From Candidatus Binataceae bacterium (GTDB lineage: Bacteria; Desulfobacterota; Binatia; Binatales; Binataceae), in contig JASHOJ010000143.1 of NCBI GenBank assembly GCA_030041155.1, positions 1 through 63,435 of the forward strand: a stretch of DNA of 63,435 nt. Direction: 5' to 3'. The position numbers were made by a program, and so were the translations under genes. This document shows, piece by piece, positions 1 to 9,463 of the stretch; within the stretch, counting starts at the first letter, position 1, and every line of letters begins with the position of its first letter. The notes beneath the pieces are model-generated. The model saw nothing but the letters and a program-made list of their open reading frames with translations. It had not been told where the DNA came from and did not search any database.

Positions 1-1172
1 TCCTGGCGAATCAGCGTTCGCACCTTCATCGCCTTGAGATAGTAAGCGTCGTAATAGCCGGTGGAGAGAGCGAAGGTGCCGAGCATGATGCGGCGCTTGA
101 CCTCGGCGCCGAAGCCGCGCGCGCGGGTCATCTCGTAGAGCGCAATATTGTCCTCGGCATTGACGCGAAGGCCGTATCGGATACCGTCATAGCGCGCCAG
201 GTTCGCACTCGCCTCCGCGGTTGCGATCAAATAGTAGCATGCGACCGCATAGCTGGTATGTGGCAGTGAGATTTCGATCGTCTTCGCGCCCATCGCTTCG
301 AACTTGGCAAGCGCGGCGCGCACTGACTTTTCGACCTGCGCGTCCATACCTTCGACGAAGTATTCTTTTGGAACGCCGATGCGGAGATTCTTTACCTCGC
401 CGCTGAGGGCGCGTTCGTAATCGGGAACCGGACGAGCGGAGCAGGTGGAGTCGCGCGGGTCGTGGCCGGCGATCGCGCGCAGCATGATTGCGGCGTCGCG
501 CACGGTTTTGGCAAACGGGCCGACCTGATCGAGCGAAGACGCGTAGGCGATTACTCCGAAGCGGCTTACGCGCGAGTAGGTGGGCCTGATTCCCACCACT
601 CCGCAGAACGAGGCCGGTTCGCGAATCGAGCCGCCGGTATCGGTGCCGAGCGAGGCGAGGCATTCGTCGGCGGCCACGGCGGCGGCGGAGCCGCCCGAGG
701 ATCCGCCTGAAACGCGGGTGAGATCGTGCGGATTCATCGTCGGCCCGAAGGCGGAGTTCTCAGTGGACGAGCCCATCGCGAATTCGTCCATGTTGGTCTT
801 GCCGACGAACACCGCGCCTTGCTCGCGCAGCCTGGCGACAACGGTTGCGTCGAAAGGCGGGACGAAGTTTTCCAGGATTTTCGATGCGCAGGTGGTTGCA
901 ATGCCCTTGGTCGCGTAGATGTCCTTGATTCCAATCGGAATGCCGCACAGCGCGGGCGCGGCGCCGGCTTTGATCCGGGAATCGGCGCGCTCAGCCTGCG
1001 CGAGCGCTTCATCCGCGGTGATTTTCAAAAACGCATGCAGGCGCGGCTCGACCGCCGAGATCCTGGACAGGCAGGCACGGGTCAGCTCCACGGACGAAAT
1101 TTCGTGCTTCCGAAGCCGGCTCGAGGCTTCGGCGATAGTCAGTTCATTCAATTTAGTTGCTGTATCCGCCAC
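1..1172 (-). CDS. gatA: Glu-tRNA(Gln)/Asp-tRNA(Asn) amidotransferase subunit A (3' end outside window)
   Basis: GatA is the amidase subunit of GatCAB, which converts mischarged Glu-tRNA(Gln) or Asp-tRNA(Asn) to the amide form in the cytoplasm. The minus-strand frame from the GTG at 1172 is open to the window edge (about 390 codons of a family near 485) and shows the amidase signature [13 protein letters not shown], the upstream [13 protein letters not shown] segment with a catalytic-triad lysine, and the [11 protein letters not shown] stretch. An in-frame TAA lies three codons upstream of the GTG, so this is the first possible start. gatC lies upstream on the same strand, about 330 bases away. 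The C-terminal part is cut by the window boundary, not by mutation. Confidence 0.95.
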   Translation of the reverse strand, partial: MADTATKLNELTIAEASSRLRKHEISSVELTRACLSRISAVEPRLHAFLKITADEALAQAERADSRIKAGAAPALCGIPIGIKDIYATKGIATTCASKILENFVPPFDATVVARLREQGAVFVGKTNMDEFAMGSSTENSAFGPTMNPHDLTRVSGGSSGGSAAAVAADECLASLGTDTGGSIREPASFCGVVGIRPTYSRVSRFGVIAYASSLDQVGPFAKTVRDAAIMLRAIAGHDPRDSTCSARPVPDYERALSGEVKNLRIGVPKEYFVEGMDAQVEKSVRAALAKFEAMGAKTIEISLPHTSYAVACYYLIATAEASANLARYDGIRYGLRVNAEDNIALYEMTRARGFGAEVKRRIMLGTFALSTGYYDAYYLKAMKVRTLIRQ

Positions 1173-1499
1173 GATCGATTACTCAGTAGCCACGTATCTC
1201 ATGCCAAATGGCTATTCTCTCTTTCTGTCATCGTGAGAGTTTTTGTGAATGTTTGCGCGGGCGCAATCGCTGCGCGCCGATCCCTCGGCTTCGGCCGCAA
1301 CGGCCTGCGCTCGGGATGACAGCTAATGGCGTGCGGCGGTTCGTGCTCGATCGCGCGGCATGCAGCGGCAATTCAACTGCCCGGCTCGAAATTACACAGT
1401 TCACTTGATGTCATCCTAAGCGAGACATTGTTTTGCCGAGTCGAAAGCCTGCCCTGAGCCTGTCGAAGGAGATCGGCGCGAAGCGATAATCTATTCCAA
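1173..1499. repeat. gatC-gatA intergenic region with two copies of a dispersed repeat
   Basis: This 327-base gap carries no convincing gene. It holds two repeat copies. One lies at 1226-1322, where TGTCATCGTGAG and CTCGGGATGACA form inverted ends. The other lies at 1409-1488, with TGTCATCCTAAGC, then GCCTGCCCTGAGCCTG, then GATCGGCGCGAAGCGAT. Matching segments occur at 3686-3775 and 12664-12815, always between genes. The short reading frames in it are not credible. Confidence 0.7.
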
Positions 1500-1796
1500 T
1501 CATTCGATTATCTTCGGTACTTTGAAATAGCCGCGCTCGCGCGCCGGAGCGTTGGCGAGCATCTCCTCGGGCGCGGGATGGTTAGTCACCACATCGGGGC
1601 GCATCGGCGTGCCGGACTCTCCCACCTGGGTGGTCGGCTCGACCGCCGCGGTGTCGAGCGCGCTCAACTGATCGACGTACTCGAGCATCCGATCCATGTC
1701 CGCGCGCAGTCGCTCCAGCTCGGCGTCGCTGAATTCGAGACGCGCAAGCTGCGCCACGTGCCGGACCTGCTCCAGCGAAATTTTGCTCACCGCCAT
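1500..1796 (-). CDS. gatC: Glu-tRNA(Gln)/Asp-tRNA(Asn) amidotransferase subunit C
   Basis: GatC is the small scaffold subunit that wraps around GatA and GatB in the GatCAB transamidosome. The 98-residue product has the family length. It has the usual N-terminal pattern (ISLEQVRHVAQLARLEFSD), the DRMLEYVDQL helix, and the extended C-terminal segment ending in RGYFKVPKIIE. It lies upstream of gatA on the same strand with a repeat-filled gap between, so the two may share a transcript. gatB is not in the window. Confidence 0.95.
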   Translation of the reverse strand: MAVSKISLEQVRHVAQLARLEFSDAELERLRADMDRMLEYVDQLSALDTAAVEPTTQVGESGTPMRPDVVTNHPAPEEMLANAPARERGYFKVPKIIE

Positions 1797-1935
1797 GAGC
1801 TTTGGATGTTAACATCACGGCGTTTGCGTGTCAGGGACCGGCACGATCGCTTTCTCGCGCGGAGCTGCCTTCGGCGTGATTCGATCGGGCGAGTCGGCTA
1901 AAGATCTTCTCGGCGCTGCCAAAGGGGGCACGAAC

Positions 1936-2400
1936 GTGAATAAGATGAGGCGGCGGGTAAGCGGCGCGTGGATGATTGCTGAACGATTCCGAGCGTTGGT
2001 CGAGCCGGTTCGGCGGTTCTTCACGCCGCGCGCGCTTCCGTTGCCTGGTGTGGCGCGGTTTCGCTTCGGCCGCGCGGGAGAGCATTTGGCGGAGCGAAGC
2101 CTGCGCCGGCTGGGATACCGGATTGTAGAGCGCAATTATCGCGCCGCGGGCGCCGAGATCGATCTGGTCGCGATGGACGGCGAGACGCTGGTATTCGTCG
2201 AGGTAAAGCGCCGCGGAGGAACCGGCGCGGGCGCGCCGGAAGAGGCGGTCAATCAAGCGAAGCAGGAGAAGATTCGCCGCGCGGCGGAGGTGTTCGTGGC
2301 GCGCTATCATGAGGCCAGGCGCGACGCGCGCTTCGACGTGATCGCGATCGTGGAAAATGAAGGACGCAGCACGCTGCGCCATTTTAAGGACGCATTCTGA
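1936..2400 (+). CDS. yraN: UPF0102 / YraN family endonuclease-like protein
   Basis: This is a short cytoplasmic protein with the UPF0102 nuclease-like fold; its physiological role is not settled in the family. Visible hallmarks are GRAGEHLAERSLRRLGY, NYRAAGAEIDLVA and FVEVKRR, which carry the acidic and lysine residues expected of a restriction-endonuclease-like core. The frame is open further upstream, but a GGGGG stretch at 1924-1928 sits at good distance from the GTG at 1936, so I chose that start (154 aa). ATGs at 1945 and 1972 are alternatives. The TGA stop is immediately followed by the serS ATG, which implies co-transcription. The N-terminal 30 residues are basic and not conserved in the family. 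Confidence 0.85.
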   Translation: MNKMRRRVSGAWMIAERFRALVEPVRRFFTPRALPLPGVARFRFGRAGEHLAERSLRRLGYRIVERNYRAAGAEIDLVAMDGETLVFVEVKRRGGTGAGAPEEAVNQAKQEKIRRAAEVFVARYHEARRDARFDVIAIVENEGRSTLRHFKDAF

Positions 2401-3675
2401 ATGCTCGATATCAAGCTTATCCGTGAACATCCCGAGCTGGTGAAGCAGGGTCTTAAGAATGTCGGCGCGGATCCGGCCGAACTCGATCGCGTGATCGAGG
2501 CCGACGCGCGCCGCCGCAAGCTTCAGTTCGAACTCGACGAGATGCGGGCGCGGCGGACGCGAGAATCCAAGGAGCTGGGCAAGGCGTCGGCTGAGGAACG
2601 CGAAGGCAAGCGGGCCGCGATGCGCGAGCTAGGGGAACAAATCGCCGCGGGCGAGCGCGACCTTGCCGAGATCGAGCGCGATTGCGAGTCGCTGATGCTG
2701 ATGCTTCCGAATCTGCCGCGGCCCCAGGTTCCGGTTGGAGCGAGCGACGCCGACAATCGAATTGTGCGCAGCGAGGGAACTCCGCAAGAGTTTACCTCAT
2801 TCAAGCCGCTGCCGCATTGGGAGCTTGGCGAGAAGCTTTCGATTATCGATTTCGCGCGCGGGGTGAAGATTTCCGGGACGCGCTTTCATTTCCTGGTCGG
2901 CGCGGGCGCGCGGCTGGAGCGCGCGCTTATAGCGTGGATGCTCGATATCAAGACGCGGGAGCAGGGTTATCTCGAACTCGCGCCGCCGCTGATGGTCAAT
3001 ACCGCGACCGTGATTGGCAGCGCTCATCTGCCGAAATTCGCCGACACGATGTATCGCGATATAGAGGAGGATTTCTATTTCATCCCGACCGCCGAAGTGC
3101 CGCTGACCAATCTGTACGCGCGCGAGATAATTGAGGAAAAGCGCCTGCCGATCTATCTCACCGCGTATACTCCGTGTTTCCGCCGCGAAAAAATGTCCGC
3201 CGGGCGCGACGTCCGCGGCATCAAGCGGGGGCATCAGTTCGACAAAGTCGAGATGGTGAAAATCGTACATCCCGCCAGCTCGGATTCGGAGCTGGAGAAG
3301 CTGGTCGAGGAGGCGTGCGAGGTCTGCCGGCGGCTCGAAATCGCGTTCCGCGTGGTGCAGATGTGCACCGGCGATCTGGGGTTCGCGGCGGCCTCGAAGT
3401 ACGACATCGAGATGTGGGCGCCAGGATGCGCGGAGTGGCTGGAAGTCAGTTCCTGCTCAAACTGCTGGGATTTCCAGGCGCGGCGCGCGCAGATCCGATT
3501 TCGGTCGGGCAGGGACAAGCCGGAGCTGGTGCATACGCTGAACGGATCGGGGCTGGGCCTCCCGCGGACGCTTATCGCGGTGATGGAGAATTATCAGAAC
3601 GAGGACGGCAGTATCACGATTCCAAAAGTGCTGCGGCCCTACATGGACGGCGCGGAGAGAATCACCAAGGCGTGA
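2401..3675 (+). CDS. serS: Seryl-tRNA synthetase
   Basis: This class II aminoacyl-tRNA synthetase charges tRNA-Ser and, where the selenocysteine system exists, tRNA-Sec. At 424 aa it has the bacterial length. An N-terminal long coiled-coil arm (about residues 25-105) is followed by the catalytic core with motif 2 (FRREKMSAGRDVRGIKRGHQ), the conserved VSSCSNCWDFQARR stretch, and motif 3 (LNGSGLGLPRTLIAVMENYQ). The start codon abuts the yraN stop with no spacer, so the two are an operon. A dispersed repeat with a hairpin-forming head starts about ten bases after the stop and may act as its 3' end. Confidence 0.98.
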   Translation: MLDIKLIREHPELVKQGLKNVGADPAELDRVIEADARRRKLQFELDEMRARRTRESKELGKASAEEREGKRAAMRELGEQIAAGERDLAEIERDCESLMLMLPNLPRPQVPVGASDADNRIVRSEGTPQEFTSFKPLPHWELGEKLSIIDFARGVKISGTRFHFLVGAGARLERALIAWMLDIKTREQGYLELAPPLMVNTATVIGSAHLPKFADTMYRDIEEDFYFIPTAEVPLTNLYAREIIEEKRLPIYLTAYTPCFRREKMSAGRDVRGIKRGHQFDKVEMVKIVHPASSDSELEKLVEEACEVCRRLEIAFRVVQMCTGDLGFAAASKYDIEMWAPGCAEWLEVSSCSNCWDFQARRAQIRFRSGRDKPELVHTLNGSGLGLPRTLIAVMENYQNEDGSITIPKVLRPYMDGAERITKA

Positions 3676-3685
3676 GGAGCATAGG

Positions 3686-3775
3686 CTCGGGATGACAGCA
3701 TTCTTTGTGTCATCTTGAGCGGAGGCCGCTGCGCCGAAGCCGAAAGATCCCTCCGCCATCGTTCGGCGGATTCTT
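3686..3775. repeat. Dispersed intergenic repeat copy downstream of serS
   Basis: CTCGGGATGACA (3686-3697) and TGTCATCTTGAG (3708-3719) form imperfect inverted arms (10 of 12 pairs) around an 10-base spacer, followed by a tail containing GCCGAAAGATCCCTCCGC. The head and tail match the repeat copies at 1226-1322, 1409-1488 and 12664-12815. Placed just after serS, the hairpin could also help end transcription. Confidence 0.65.
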
Positions 3776-3853
3776 TTGGTTGCTTCCTGCGCTCCCACCA
3801 TTAACGAGAAAGGGGAGGACTTTTGAGGAGCGGATTAATTGAGGATTTCTGTC

Positions 3854-3888
3854 GCCGTAACATTGCCGTAACAATCCGTCACTATGCT
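3854..3888 (+). promoter_or_regulatory. Candidate PhoB box and -10 element in front of the pst operon
   Basis: Two perfect direct repeats, GCCGTAACA at 3854-3862 and again at 3865-3873, lie at an 11-base period. A degenerate third unit (CCGTCAC, 3876-3882) follows. Tandem 7-bp units at 11-bp spacing in the -35 region are the layout of a PhoB box. A -10-like TATGCT (3883-3888) follows at the expected distance. The sequence differs from the E. coli consensus, so the assignment rests on spacing and on the downstream pst-pho genes. Confidence 0.55.
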
Positions 3889-3942
3889 TAAGCCGTGCGG
3901 GGTGGCTCGCGGTTTTCCCGAATTCTGGACACGAGTGGCGGG

Positions 3943-4941
3943 ATGTTGTCAGACTTGGGCACATCGGTGGCGGAAAATGTAGCAGTGATTCAGCGCGAGC
4001 AGCGCCGAATTCGCGTCCACGTCCGCTTGTTTGGCGACCGGGTATTCAATCTGGTCACTATCGCGCTCGGGTCGACGATTCTGCTTCTCCTGGCCGCGCT
4101 GGCGGTGGTGCTGATTGTCAAATCAACACCATCGATCGAAAAATTCGGTCTGTCATTTCTGGTGACCAGCGATTGGGATCCGGTCAACGACGTCTATGGT
4201 GCGCTGCCGTTTATCTACGGCACCGTCGTGTCGTCGGCTATTGCGCTGCTGATCGCGGTGCCGATGAGCCTCGGCGTGGCGCTGTGCCTGAGCGAGATGG
4301 CGCCGGACTGGCTTTCGCGCCGGCTTGGCTTCCTGGTCGATCTGCTGGCCGCGATCCCGAGCGTGGTTTACGGTCTATGGGCGATTTTCGTGCTCGGCCC
4401 GTGGCTGCGCGATCACGTCGAATCGTCTCTCGGAACTTACCTCGGATTTCTTCCAATCTTCACCGGACCGCACGTGTCGGTCGGGATGCTGACGGCGGGG
4501 GTGGTGCTCGCGATCATGGTGATTCCGTATATCTCGTCGGTGTGCACCGACGTTTTTCGGCTGGTGCCGCAGACTCAGCGCGAAGCCGCATTCGCGCTCG
4601 GCGCGACCCGCTGGGAGATGGTCCGGATGGCGGTGCTGCCGTACGGTCTGACCGGCGTTATTGGCGCGATTATCCTTGGCCTGGGGCGCGCGCTGGGCGA
4701 GACGATAGCGGTAGCGATGGTGATCGGGAACTCGCCGCAGATCTCGAAATCGCTGTTCGCGCCAGCGGCGACGCTCGCCAGCGTTATCGCAAATGAATTC
4801 GCGGAAGCAACTTCCGACATGTACGTGTCGGCGCTGATCGAGCTGGGGCTGGTGCTGCTGGGCGTCGGGATAGTGCTGAACGTGATCGCGCGCCTGCTGG
4901 TCGCCGCGGTCGCGCAGCGGCGCTTCGGAGAGGAGCGCTGA
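3943..4941 (+). CDS. pstC: Phosphate ABC transporter permease PstC
   Basis: PstC is one of the two inner-membrane channel subunits of the high-affinity phosphate importer PstSCAB. A first membrane segment (LVTIALGSTILLLLAALAVV) is followed by a periplasmic loop with the family motif SDWDPVNDVYGALPFIYG and five more membrane segments. The cytoplasmic coupling loop is EAAFALGATRWEMVRMAVLP. The frame is open from a GTG at 3895, but the predicted -10 element ends at 3888, so I prefer the ATG at 3943 (332 aa). pstA overlaps the stop as TGATG. No pstS precedes it, which is unusual for a pst operon. Confidence 0.93.
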   Translation: MLSDLGTSVAENVAVIQREQRRIRVHVRLFGDRVFNLVTIALGSTILLLLAALAVVLIVKSTPSIEKFGLSFLVTSDWDPVNDVYGALPFIYGTVVSSAIALLIAVPMSLGVALCLSEMAPDWLSRRLGFLVDLLAAIPSVVYGLWAIFVLGPWLRDHVESSLGTYLGFLPIFTGPHVSVGMLTAGVVLAIMVIPYISSVCTDVFRLVPQTQREAAFALGATRWEMVRMAVLPYGLTGVIGAIILGLGRALGETIAVAMVIGNSPQISKSLFAPAATLASVIANEFAEATSDMYVSALIELGLVLLGVGIVLNVIARLLVAAVAQRRFGEER

Positions 4942-5807
4942 TGGAGTTAAGCGTCGAAAGCCGCGGCAACTACGTCTACCGCAAGGCGAAGAGCGATCTG
5001 ATGATGGGCGTGACGGTCGCCGCGACCGTGGTCACCCTGCTGCCGTTGTTCCTGATCCTCGGCTATCTGATCGTCAAGGGCGCGGCGAGCGTGAACTGGG
5101 CGTTCTTCACCCATATGCCGGCGCCGGTGGGCGAGAAGGGCGGCGGGATGGCCAACGCGATCGTCGGCACGCTTGAGGTGGTCGCGATCGCTTGCATGAT
5201 CGGGGTTCCGCTGGGAATCGGCGCGGGACTTTATCTGGCGGAGAATCGGGGCGCCCGTTATTCCTCGGCAATCCGGTTCGCGGCCGACGTGATGATGGGG
5301 GTGCCGTCGATCGTGGTCGGCATTTTCATCTATGGGGTCGTGGTTCATCCGATGGGAGGGTTCTCCGCCATCGCCGGATCGATAGCGCTGGCGGTGATCA
5401 TGATTCCGCTGGTTACCCGCACCACGGAAGAGATAATCGTCCTGATTCCGCATGAACTGCGCGAGGCGTCGCTTGCCCTCGGGGTTCCGCAATGGCGGAC
5501 CTCGCTGTCGGTAATCGTGCGCAGCGCGATGAGCGGAATCGCAACCGGCGTGATCCTCGCGATCGCTCGGGTGGCGGGCGAGACCGCGCCGCTTTTGTTC
5601 ACCGCATTCGGCAACAACTTCTTCTCAACCTCGGTGGCCCAGCCAATCTCCACCCTCACGGTGCAGGTTTATACCTACGCGATTTCGCCATTTCCAGACT
5701 GGCAGCGGCAGGCGTGGGCGGGAGCGCTGGTGCTGACCGTGATTGTGCTGGCCCTGGAGCTTGGGGTCAGATGGTTCACCGGAGGGCCGGCAAAATCCGC
5801 GCATTGA
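4941..5807 (+). CDS. pstA: Phosphate ABC transporter permease PstA
   Basis: PstA is the second membrane subunit of the phosphate importer. The 288-residue product has six predicted membrane spans, an early periplasmic loop around [18 protein letters not shown], and the coupling loop [19 protein letters not shown] that contacts PstB. Its ATG overlaps the pstC stop by one base, with AGGAG at 4931-4935 as ribosome binding site, so the pair is translationally coupled. pstB starts two bases after its TGA. Confidence 0.96.
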   Translation: MELSVESRGNYVYRKAKSDLMMGVTVAATVVTLLPLFLILGYLIVKGAASVNWAFFTHMPAPVGEKGGGMANAIVGTLEVVAIACMIGVPLGIGAGLYLAENRGARYSSAIRFAADVMMGVPSIVVGIFIYGVVVHPMGGFSAIAGSIALAVIMIPLVTRTTEEIIVLIPHELREASLALGVPQWRTSLSVIVRSAMSGIATGVILAIARVAGETAPLLFTAFGNNFFSTSVAQPISTLTVQVYTYAISPFPDWQRQAWAGALVLTVIVLALELGVRWFTGGPAKSAH

Positions 5808-5809
5808 CG

Positions 5810-6571
5810 ATGGCCGACAAGCTGATAGTTCGCAGACTCGATGCGTGGTTCAAAAACGTGCAGGCGCTAAGGGATATCAACCTGTCGTTTCCGGAAAACA
5901 ACGTAACCGCGATTATCGGCCCCTCGGGATGCGGCAAATCGACCCTGGTAAGATGCCTCAATCGGATGCACGAGGTGGTTCCCGGAGCGCGCGCCGAAGG
6001 CGAAGTGCTGTTGGACGGCGAGAATATCTACGCGCCCGCAGTGGACCCGGTGCAGATCCGGCGGCGAATCGGGATGGTGTTTCAGAAACCGACTCCGTTT
6101 CCGACCATGTCGATCGAGGATAATGTCGCCGCGGGCCTGACCCTTAACCGGATCAGTCTGCCGCACGCGGAACGCGACCGGGTGATCGAAAAAAGCCTCC
6201 GCCAGGCCGCACTGTGGGAGGAGGTAAAGGACCGGTTGCGCCGTCCGGGCGCGAGTCTGTCGGGCGGGCAGCAGCAGCGCCTGTGCGTGGCGCGCGCGCT
6301 CGCGGTCGAGCCGGAAGTGCTTTTGATGGACGAGCCGTGCTCGGCGCTCGATCCGATATCGACCGCGCGTATCGAAGAGCTATTGCTCGATCTCAAGACG
6401 AGTTACACAATCGTTATCGTGACGCATAACATGCAGCAGGCGGCGCGCACCGCCGACCTTACCGCCTTCATGTACCAGGGCGAACTGATCGAGTTCGGAG
6501 ACACCCGGCAGATTTTTACTAATCCGGTCCGCCGCGAGACGGAGGATTACATCACTGGCAGATTCGGTTAA
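5810..6571 (+). CDS. pstB: Phosphate ABC transporter ATP-binding protein PstB
   Basis: PstB is the ATPase that powers phosphate import. The 253-residue protein shows Walker A GPSGCGKS (in [19 protein letters not shown], the PstB-specific form), Q-loop [13 protein letters not shown] signature [15 protein letters not shown], Walker [14 protein letters not shown] and the switch histidine in [10 protein letters not shown]. The frame is open upstream inside pstA, but the ATG at 5810, two bases after the pstA stop, gives the family N-terminus. PstB and PhoU usually also take part in signalling to PhoR. Confidence 0.97.
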   Translation: MADKLIVRRLDAWFKNVQALRDINLSFPENNVTAIIGPSGCGKSTLVRCLNRMHEVVPGARAEGEVLLDGENIYAPAVDPVQIRRRIGMVFQKPTPFPTMSIEDNVAAGLTLNRISLPHAERDRVIEKSLRQAALWEEVKDRLRRPGASLSGGQQQRLCVARALAVEPEVLLMDEPCSALDPISTARIEELLLDLKTSYTIVIVTHNMQQAARTADLTAFMYQGELIEFGDTRQIFTNPVRRETEDYITGRFG

Positions 6572-6588
6572 GCCGCCCGGAGGAAAAG

Positions 6589-7278
6589 ATGGAGAACGCG
6601 CAGCCGCAACACACTAACCGCCATTACGAGGAAGATCTACGCTCACTGCGCGCGGGCCTCTTGAAGATGGGCGGGCTCGTGGAACGGCAAATCGCGGAGG
6701 CGATCGAGTCGCTGGTCAGCCGCGACAGCGATCACGCGCGCGCGGTGATCAAGAACGACGAGGAAGTCAACCGGATGGACGTGAGCAACGACGAGCAGTG
6801 CATCCGGCTGCTCGCGCTGCATCAGCCGACCGCGAGCGATCTGCGGTTTATCACCACCGGGCTCAAGATCACGACCGACCTGGAGCGAATCGGTGACAAC
6901 GCGGTCAATATCTGCGAGCGCGCGCTGGAACTCAACGAGGTTCCTCAGCTCAAGCCCTATGTCGACCTGCCGCGGATGGCGGAAGTCGCGCAATCGATGG
7001 TGAAAGACTCGATCGACGCGTTCATGCGCAACGATGTCGAGCTGTCGCGCCAGGTGATCGAGCGCGATGACGAGGTGGACGCGCTAAACTATCAGATCTA
7101 TCGCGAGCTTCTGAGCTATATGGCGGAAGACCCGCACACTATCGGCGCCGCCACTCGCCTCCTGTTCATCTCGAAGTACCTCGAACGGATCGCCGATCAC
7201 TCGACCAATATCGCGGAGATGGTGGTGTTCATGGTCAATGGCAAAGTCGTTCGCCACATGGACAAGAAGAAGCAATGA
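6589..7278 (+). CDS. phoU: Phosphate signalling regulator PhoU
   Basis: PhoU is a peripheral cytoplasmic protein that links the Pst transporter to the PhoR kinase and keeps the Pho regulon off when phosphate is plentiful. The 229-residue product has the duplicated three-helix-bundle fold with two metal-binding E/DxxxD-type motifs, seen here as ITTDLERIGDNAVNICE and ISKYLERIADHSTNIAE. An AGGAAAAG-type ribosome binding site lies about eight bases before the ATG. The stop overlaps the phoB start as ATGA. Confidence 0.97.
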   Translation: MENAQPQHTNRHYEEDLRSLRAGLLKMGGLVERQIAEAIESLVSRDSDHARAVIKNDEEVNRMDVSNDEQCIRLLALHQPTASDLRFITTGLKITTDLERIGDNAVNICERALELNEVPQLKPYVDLPRMAEVAQSMVKDSIDAFMRNDVELSRQVIERDDEVDALNYQIYRELLSYMAEDPHTIGAATRLLFISKYLERIADHSTNIAEMVVFMVNGKVVRHMDKKKQ

Positions 7279-8021
7279 GCCAAACGGCGGCATCGGCGGA
7301 GGAGCGCCACGGACCGCGTCCGCGCGTCTTGGTCGTCGATGACGAAGCGGATATCCGCGAGCTGGTTCGCTATAACCTGGAGCGCGAAGGCTTTGCCGTG
7401 GAAGAGGCGGGCGACGGGCCGCAGGCGCTCGAAAAACTGCGCCGCCGAACTCCCGACCTGCTGCTGCTCGACCTGATGCTGCCTGGGATGCCGGGGCTGG
7501 AGATCTGCCGCCAAATCAGGAGCGTCGGCGAAACCGCGCATCTGCCGATCCTGATCCTGACCGCCAAGGGCACCGAAGTCGACAAGGTGCTGGGCTTGGA
7601 AATCGGCGCCGACGATTACGTGGTCAAGCCATTCAGCCCGCGCGAGGTCGTGGCGCGAATCCGGGCGCTGTTGCGCCGCGCGAATCCGCAGAGCAGCTTG
7701 GAACCAGGCGGAATCTACGAGCGCGGACGGCTCAGGATGGATTTCGGCACGTACCAGGTCTTCGTCGATGCGCAAAAGCATGAACTTGCTTTGCGCGAGT
7801 TCGAGCTGCTCAAATTCTTCGCCCAGCATCCGATGCGCGTGTACACGCGCGAACAGTTGCTCGATATGGTGTGGGGACGCGACACTTTCGTTGAGCCGCG
7901 GACGGTCGATGTTCACGTGCGGCGCCTGCGGCAGCACATAGAACGCGACGATGCGAACCCGGAAATAATTCTGACGGTCCGCAGCGTTGGCTACCGCTTC
8001 AACCCCGAGGCGCTTGGCTAA
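7275..8021 (+). CDS. phoB: Phosphate regulon response regulator (PhoB type)
   Basis: This OmpR/PhoB-class transcription factor is expected to bind Pho boxes when phosphorylated. Receiver domain: residues about 17-130, with acidic pocket VVDDE, phospho-acceptor Asp66 in LLLLDLMLPGMPG, a Thr in ILTAKG and Lys in VVKPFSPREV. The C-terminal winged-helix domain (about 150-245) ends in the typical DVHVRRLRQHIE and RSVGYRF. The start overlaps phoU by four bases (ATGA), and phoR begins inside its 3' end. Residues 1-15 form a short extra N-terminal tail. Confidence 0.93.
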   Translation: MSQTAASAEERHGPRPRVLVVDDEADIRELVRYNLEREGFAVEEAGDGPQALEKLRRRTPDLLLLDLMLPGMPGLEICRQIRSVGETAHLPILILTAKGTEVDKVLGLEIGADDYVVKPFSPREVVARIRALLRRANPQSSLEPGGIYERGRLRMDFGTYQVFVDAQKHELALREFELLKFFAQHPMRVYTREQLLDMVWGRDTFVEPRTVDVHVRRLRQHIERDDANPEIILTVRSVGYRFNPEALG

Positions 8022-9405
8022 TCCGGCGAAGCTCAAGACCTTTCTGGCAGTTATCGCGGGACTGCTGCCCGCTATAGTGTTGCTCGCGATCCTGTCCGCG
8101 TACGGAGCGGTGCAGGGGTGGCTGGTGGCGCTGGTGGTCGTAATCGGGCTGGGCGCGGGCCTCGGACTGTCCTTCGTTGCGGCCGCGATCTTCGACGATC
8201 ATGCCGAGCGGCTTGACGCGATCGCGTCGAGCCTCGCCGAGCATACCGCGCCGCCTCATCTGCTCGCCGGCGCCGATGATGCGATGGGCCGTGCAGAACG
8301 CAGGCTGTTGGATGCGACCGATGCGGCGCTGGACGAGATCGACTCGCTCGCCGAGCAGCGCGATGAATTCGCCGCGATCCTGCGCAGCATGACCGAGGCG
8401 GTGGTCGTGGCGGGAAGCCGCGGCGAGGTGGTGGTGGTCAACGGCGCGGCGCGGCGGCTGTTCGCGCTCGAGCCGGAGGGCGAGTATCGCGGGCGCGACT
8501 TCGTCGAGCTATGCCGCGATCCGCGGCTGCAGCAATTCCTTACCAGCGCGATACGATCGGAGCACGCCGAAGTTGCCGAGTTCCAGATCCAGAACCCTGC
8601 GCCGCGCCATCTGAGCGCCAGCGCCGCGCCGGTCAGCTCTTCGCTCGGCGCGTCGCGCGTGTTCGTCTTCCACGACATCACTCAGTTGAAGGCGTACGAG
8701 ACGGTGCGCCAGGATTTTATCGCCAACCTTACTCATGAACTTCGCACGCCGCTCACCGCTCTGCATGGCTATGCGGAAACGCTGATGGCGGGTGTCGACG
8801 ATAAGCAGACGCAGAATCGGTTCCTCGGAATAATCGATCGGCAGGCGCGCCGTCTTGCCCGCTTGCTCGACGACCTTATCTCGCTTTCGGATCTCGAGCG
8901 CGGAAACGCACCGGCGCATGTGGAGAGCCTCGATCCTCGAAGCGTGCTCGCAGAGGCCGCCGACCTGATGAGCGAGTCGGCGCGGCGCGAGGGAGTAAGG
9001 CTGGAAGTGCGATGCCCCAGCGATCTGCCGCATATCGCGGCCGATCGCGATCAGCTTCACCAAGTGATGGTCAATCTGCTCGACAACGCCATCAAATACA
9101 CGCCGCGCGACGGGCAGGTGACGGCATCGGCGGCGCCGGCCAACTTAAATGGCAGCGAACGCCCGCGCGCGATTGCCCTGATCGTCGCCGATACTGGCGA
9201 GGGTATCCCTGAGCGCGACATTCCGCGGCTGACCGAGCGCTTCTACCGCGTTGACCGAGCGCGGTCGCGCGAACTCGGCGGCACCGGACTTGGCCTCGCG
9301 ATCGTCAAGCACATCGTGCAACTGCATCGCGGCGTGCTAAAAATAGACAGCAAGCTTGGCGTCGGCACCACCGTCAGCGTCACGCTGCCGGTGGCCGAAG
9401 GTTGA
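7987..9405 (+). CDS. phoR: Phosphate sensor histidine kinase (PhoR type)
   Basis: This membrane-bound kinase is the expected partner of the preceding PhoB. Two close membrane segments (about residues 15-70) are followed by a linker, a PAS domain (about 125-230), the HisKA domain with His250 in NLTHELRTPLTALHGYAET, and an HATPase domain with NLLDNAIKYTP, DTGEGIP and GGTGLGLAIV. The frame begins with TTG at 7987, 35 bases inside phoB; a second TTG at 8014 is possible and no ATG serves. The true start is uncertain, but the long overlap suggests translational coupling. Placement directly after pst-phoU-phoB supports a phosphate role. Confidence 0.93.
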   Translation: MATASTPRRLANPAKLKTFLAVIAGLLPAIVLLAILSAYGAVQGWLVALVVVIGLGAGLGLSFVAAAIFDDHAERLDAIASSLAEHTAPPHLLAGADDAMGRAERRLLDATDAALDEIDSLAEQRDEFAAILRSMTEAVVVAGSRGEVVVVNGAARRLFALEPEGEYRGRDFVELCRDPRLQQFLTSAIRSEHAEVAEFQIQNPAPRHLSASAAPVSSSLGASRVFVFHDITQLKAYETVRQDFIANLTHELRTPLTALHGYAETLMAGVDDKQTQNRFLGIIDRQARRLARLLDDLISLSDLERGNAPAHVESLDPRSVLAEAADLMSESARREGVRLEVRCPSDLPHIAADRDQLHQVMVNLLDNAIKYTPRDGQVTASAAPANLNGSERPRAIALIVADTGEGIPERDIPRLTERFYRVDRARSRELGGTGLGLAIVKHIVQLHRGVLKIDSKLGVGTTVSVTLPVAEG

Positions 9406-9463
9406 CCCGGTAAGTCGGCATCTTGCGAGCCGCGCCACGATGTGAAAATTTCGAGAGTTCGAC

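Noticed and set aside
3895..3942. Upstream extension of pstC to the GTG at 3895
   Set aside because: The predicted -10 element ends at 3888, which would make the transcript leaderless; the ATG at 3943 gives a normal-length protein. The choice is not certain.
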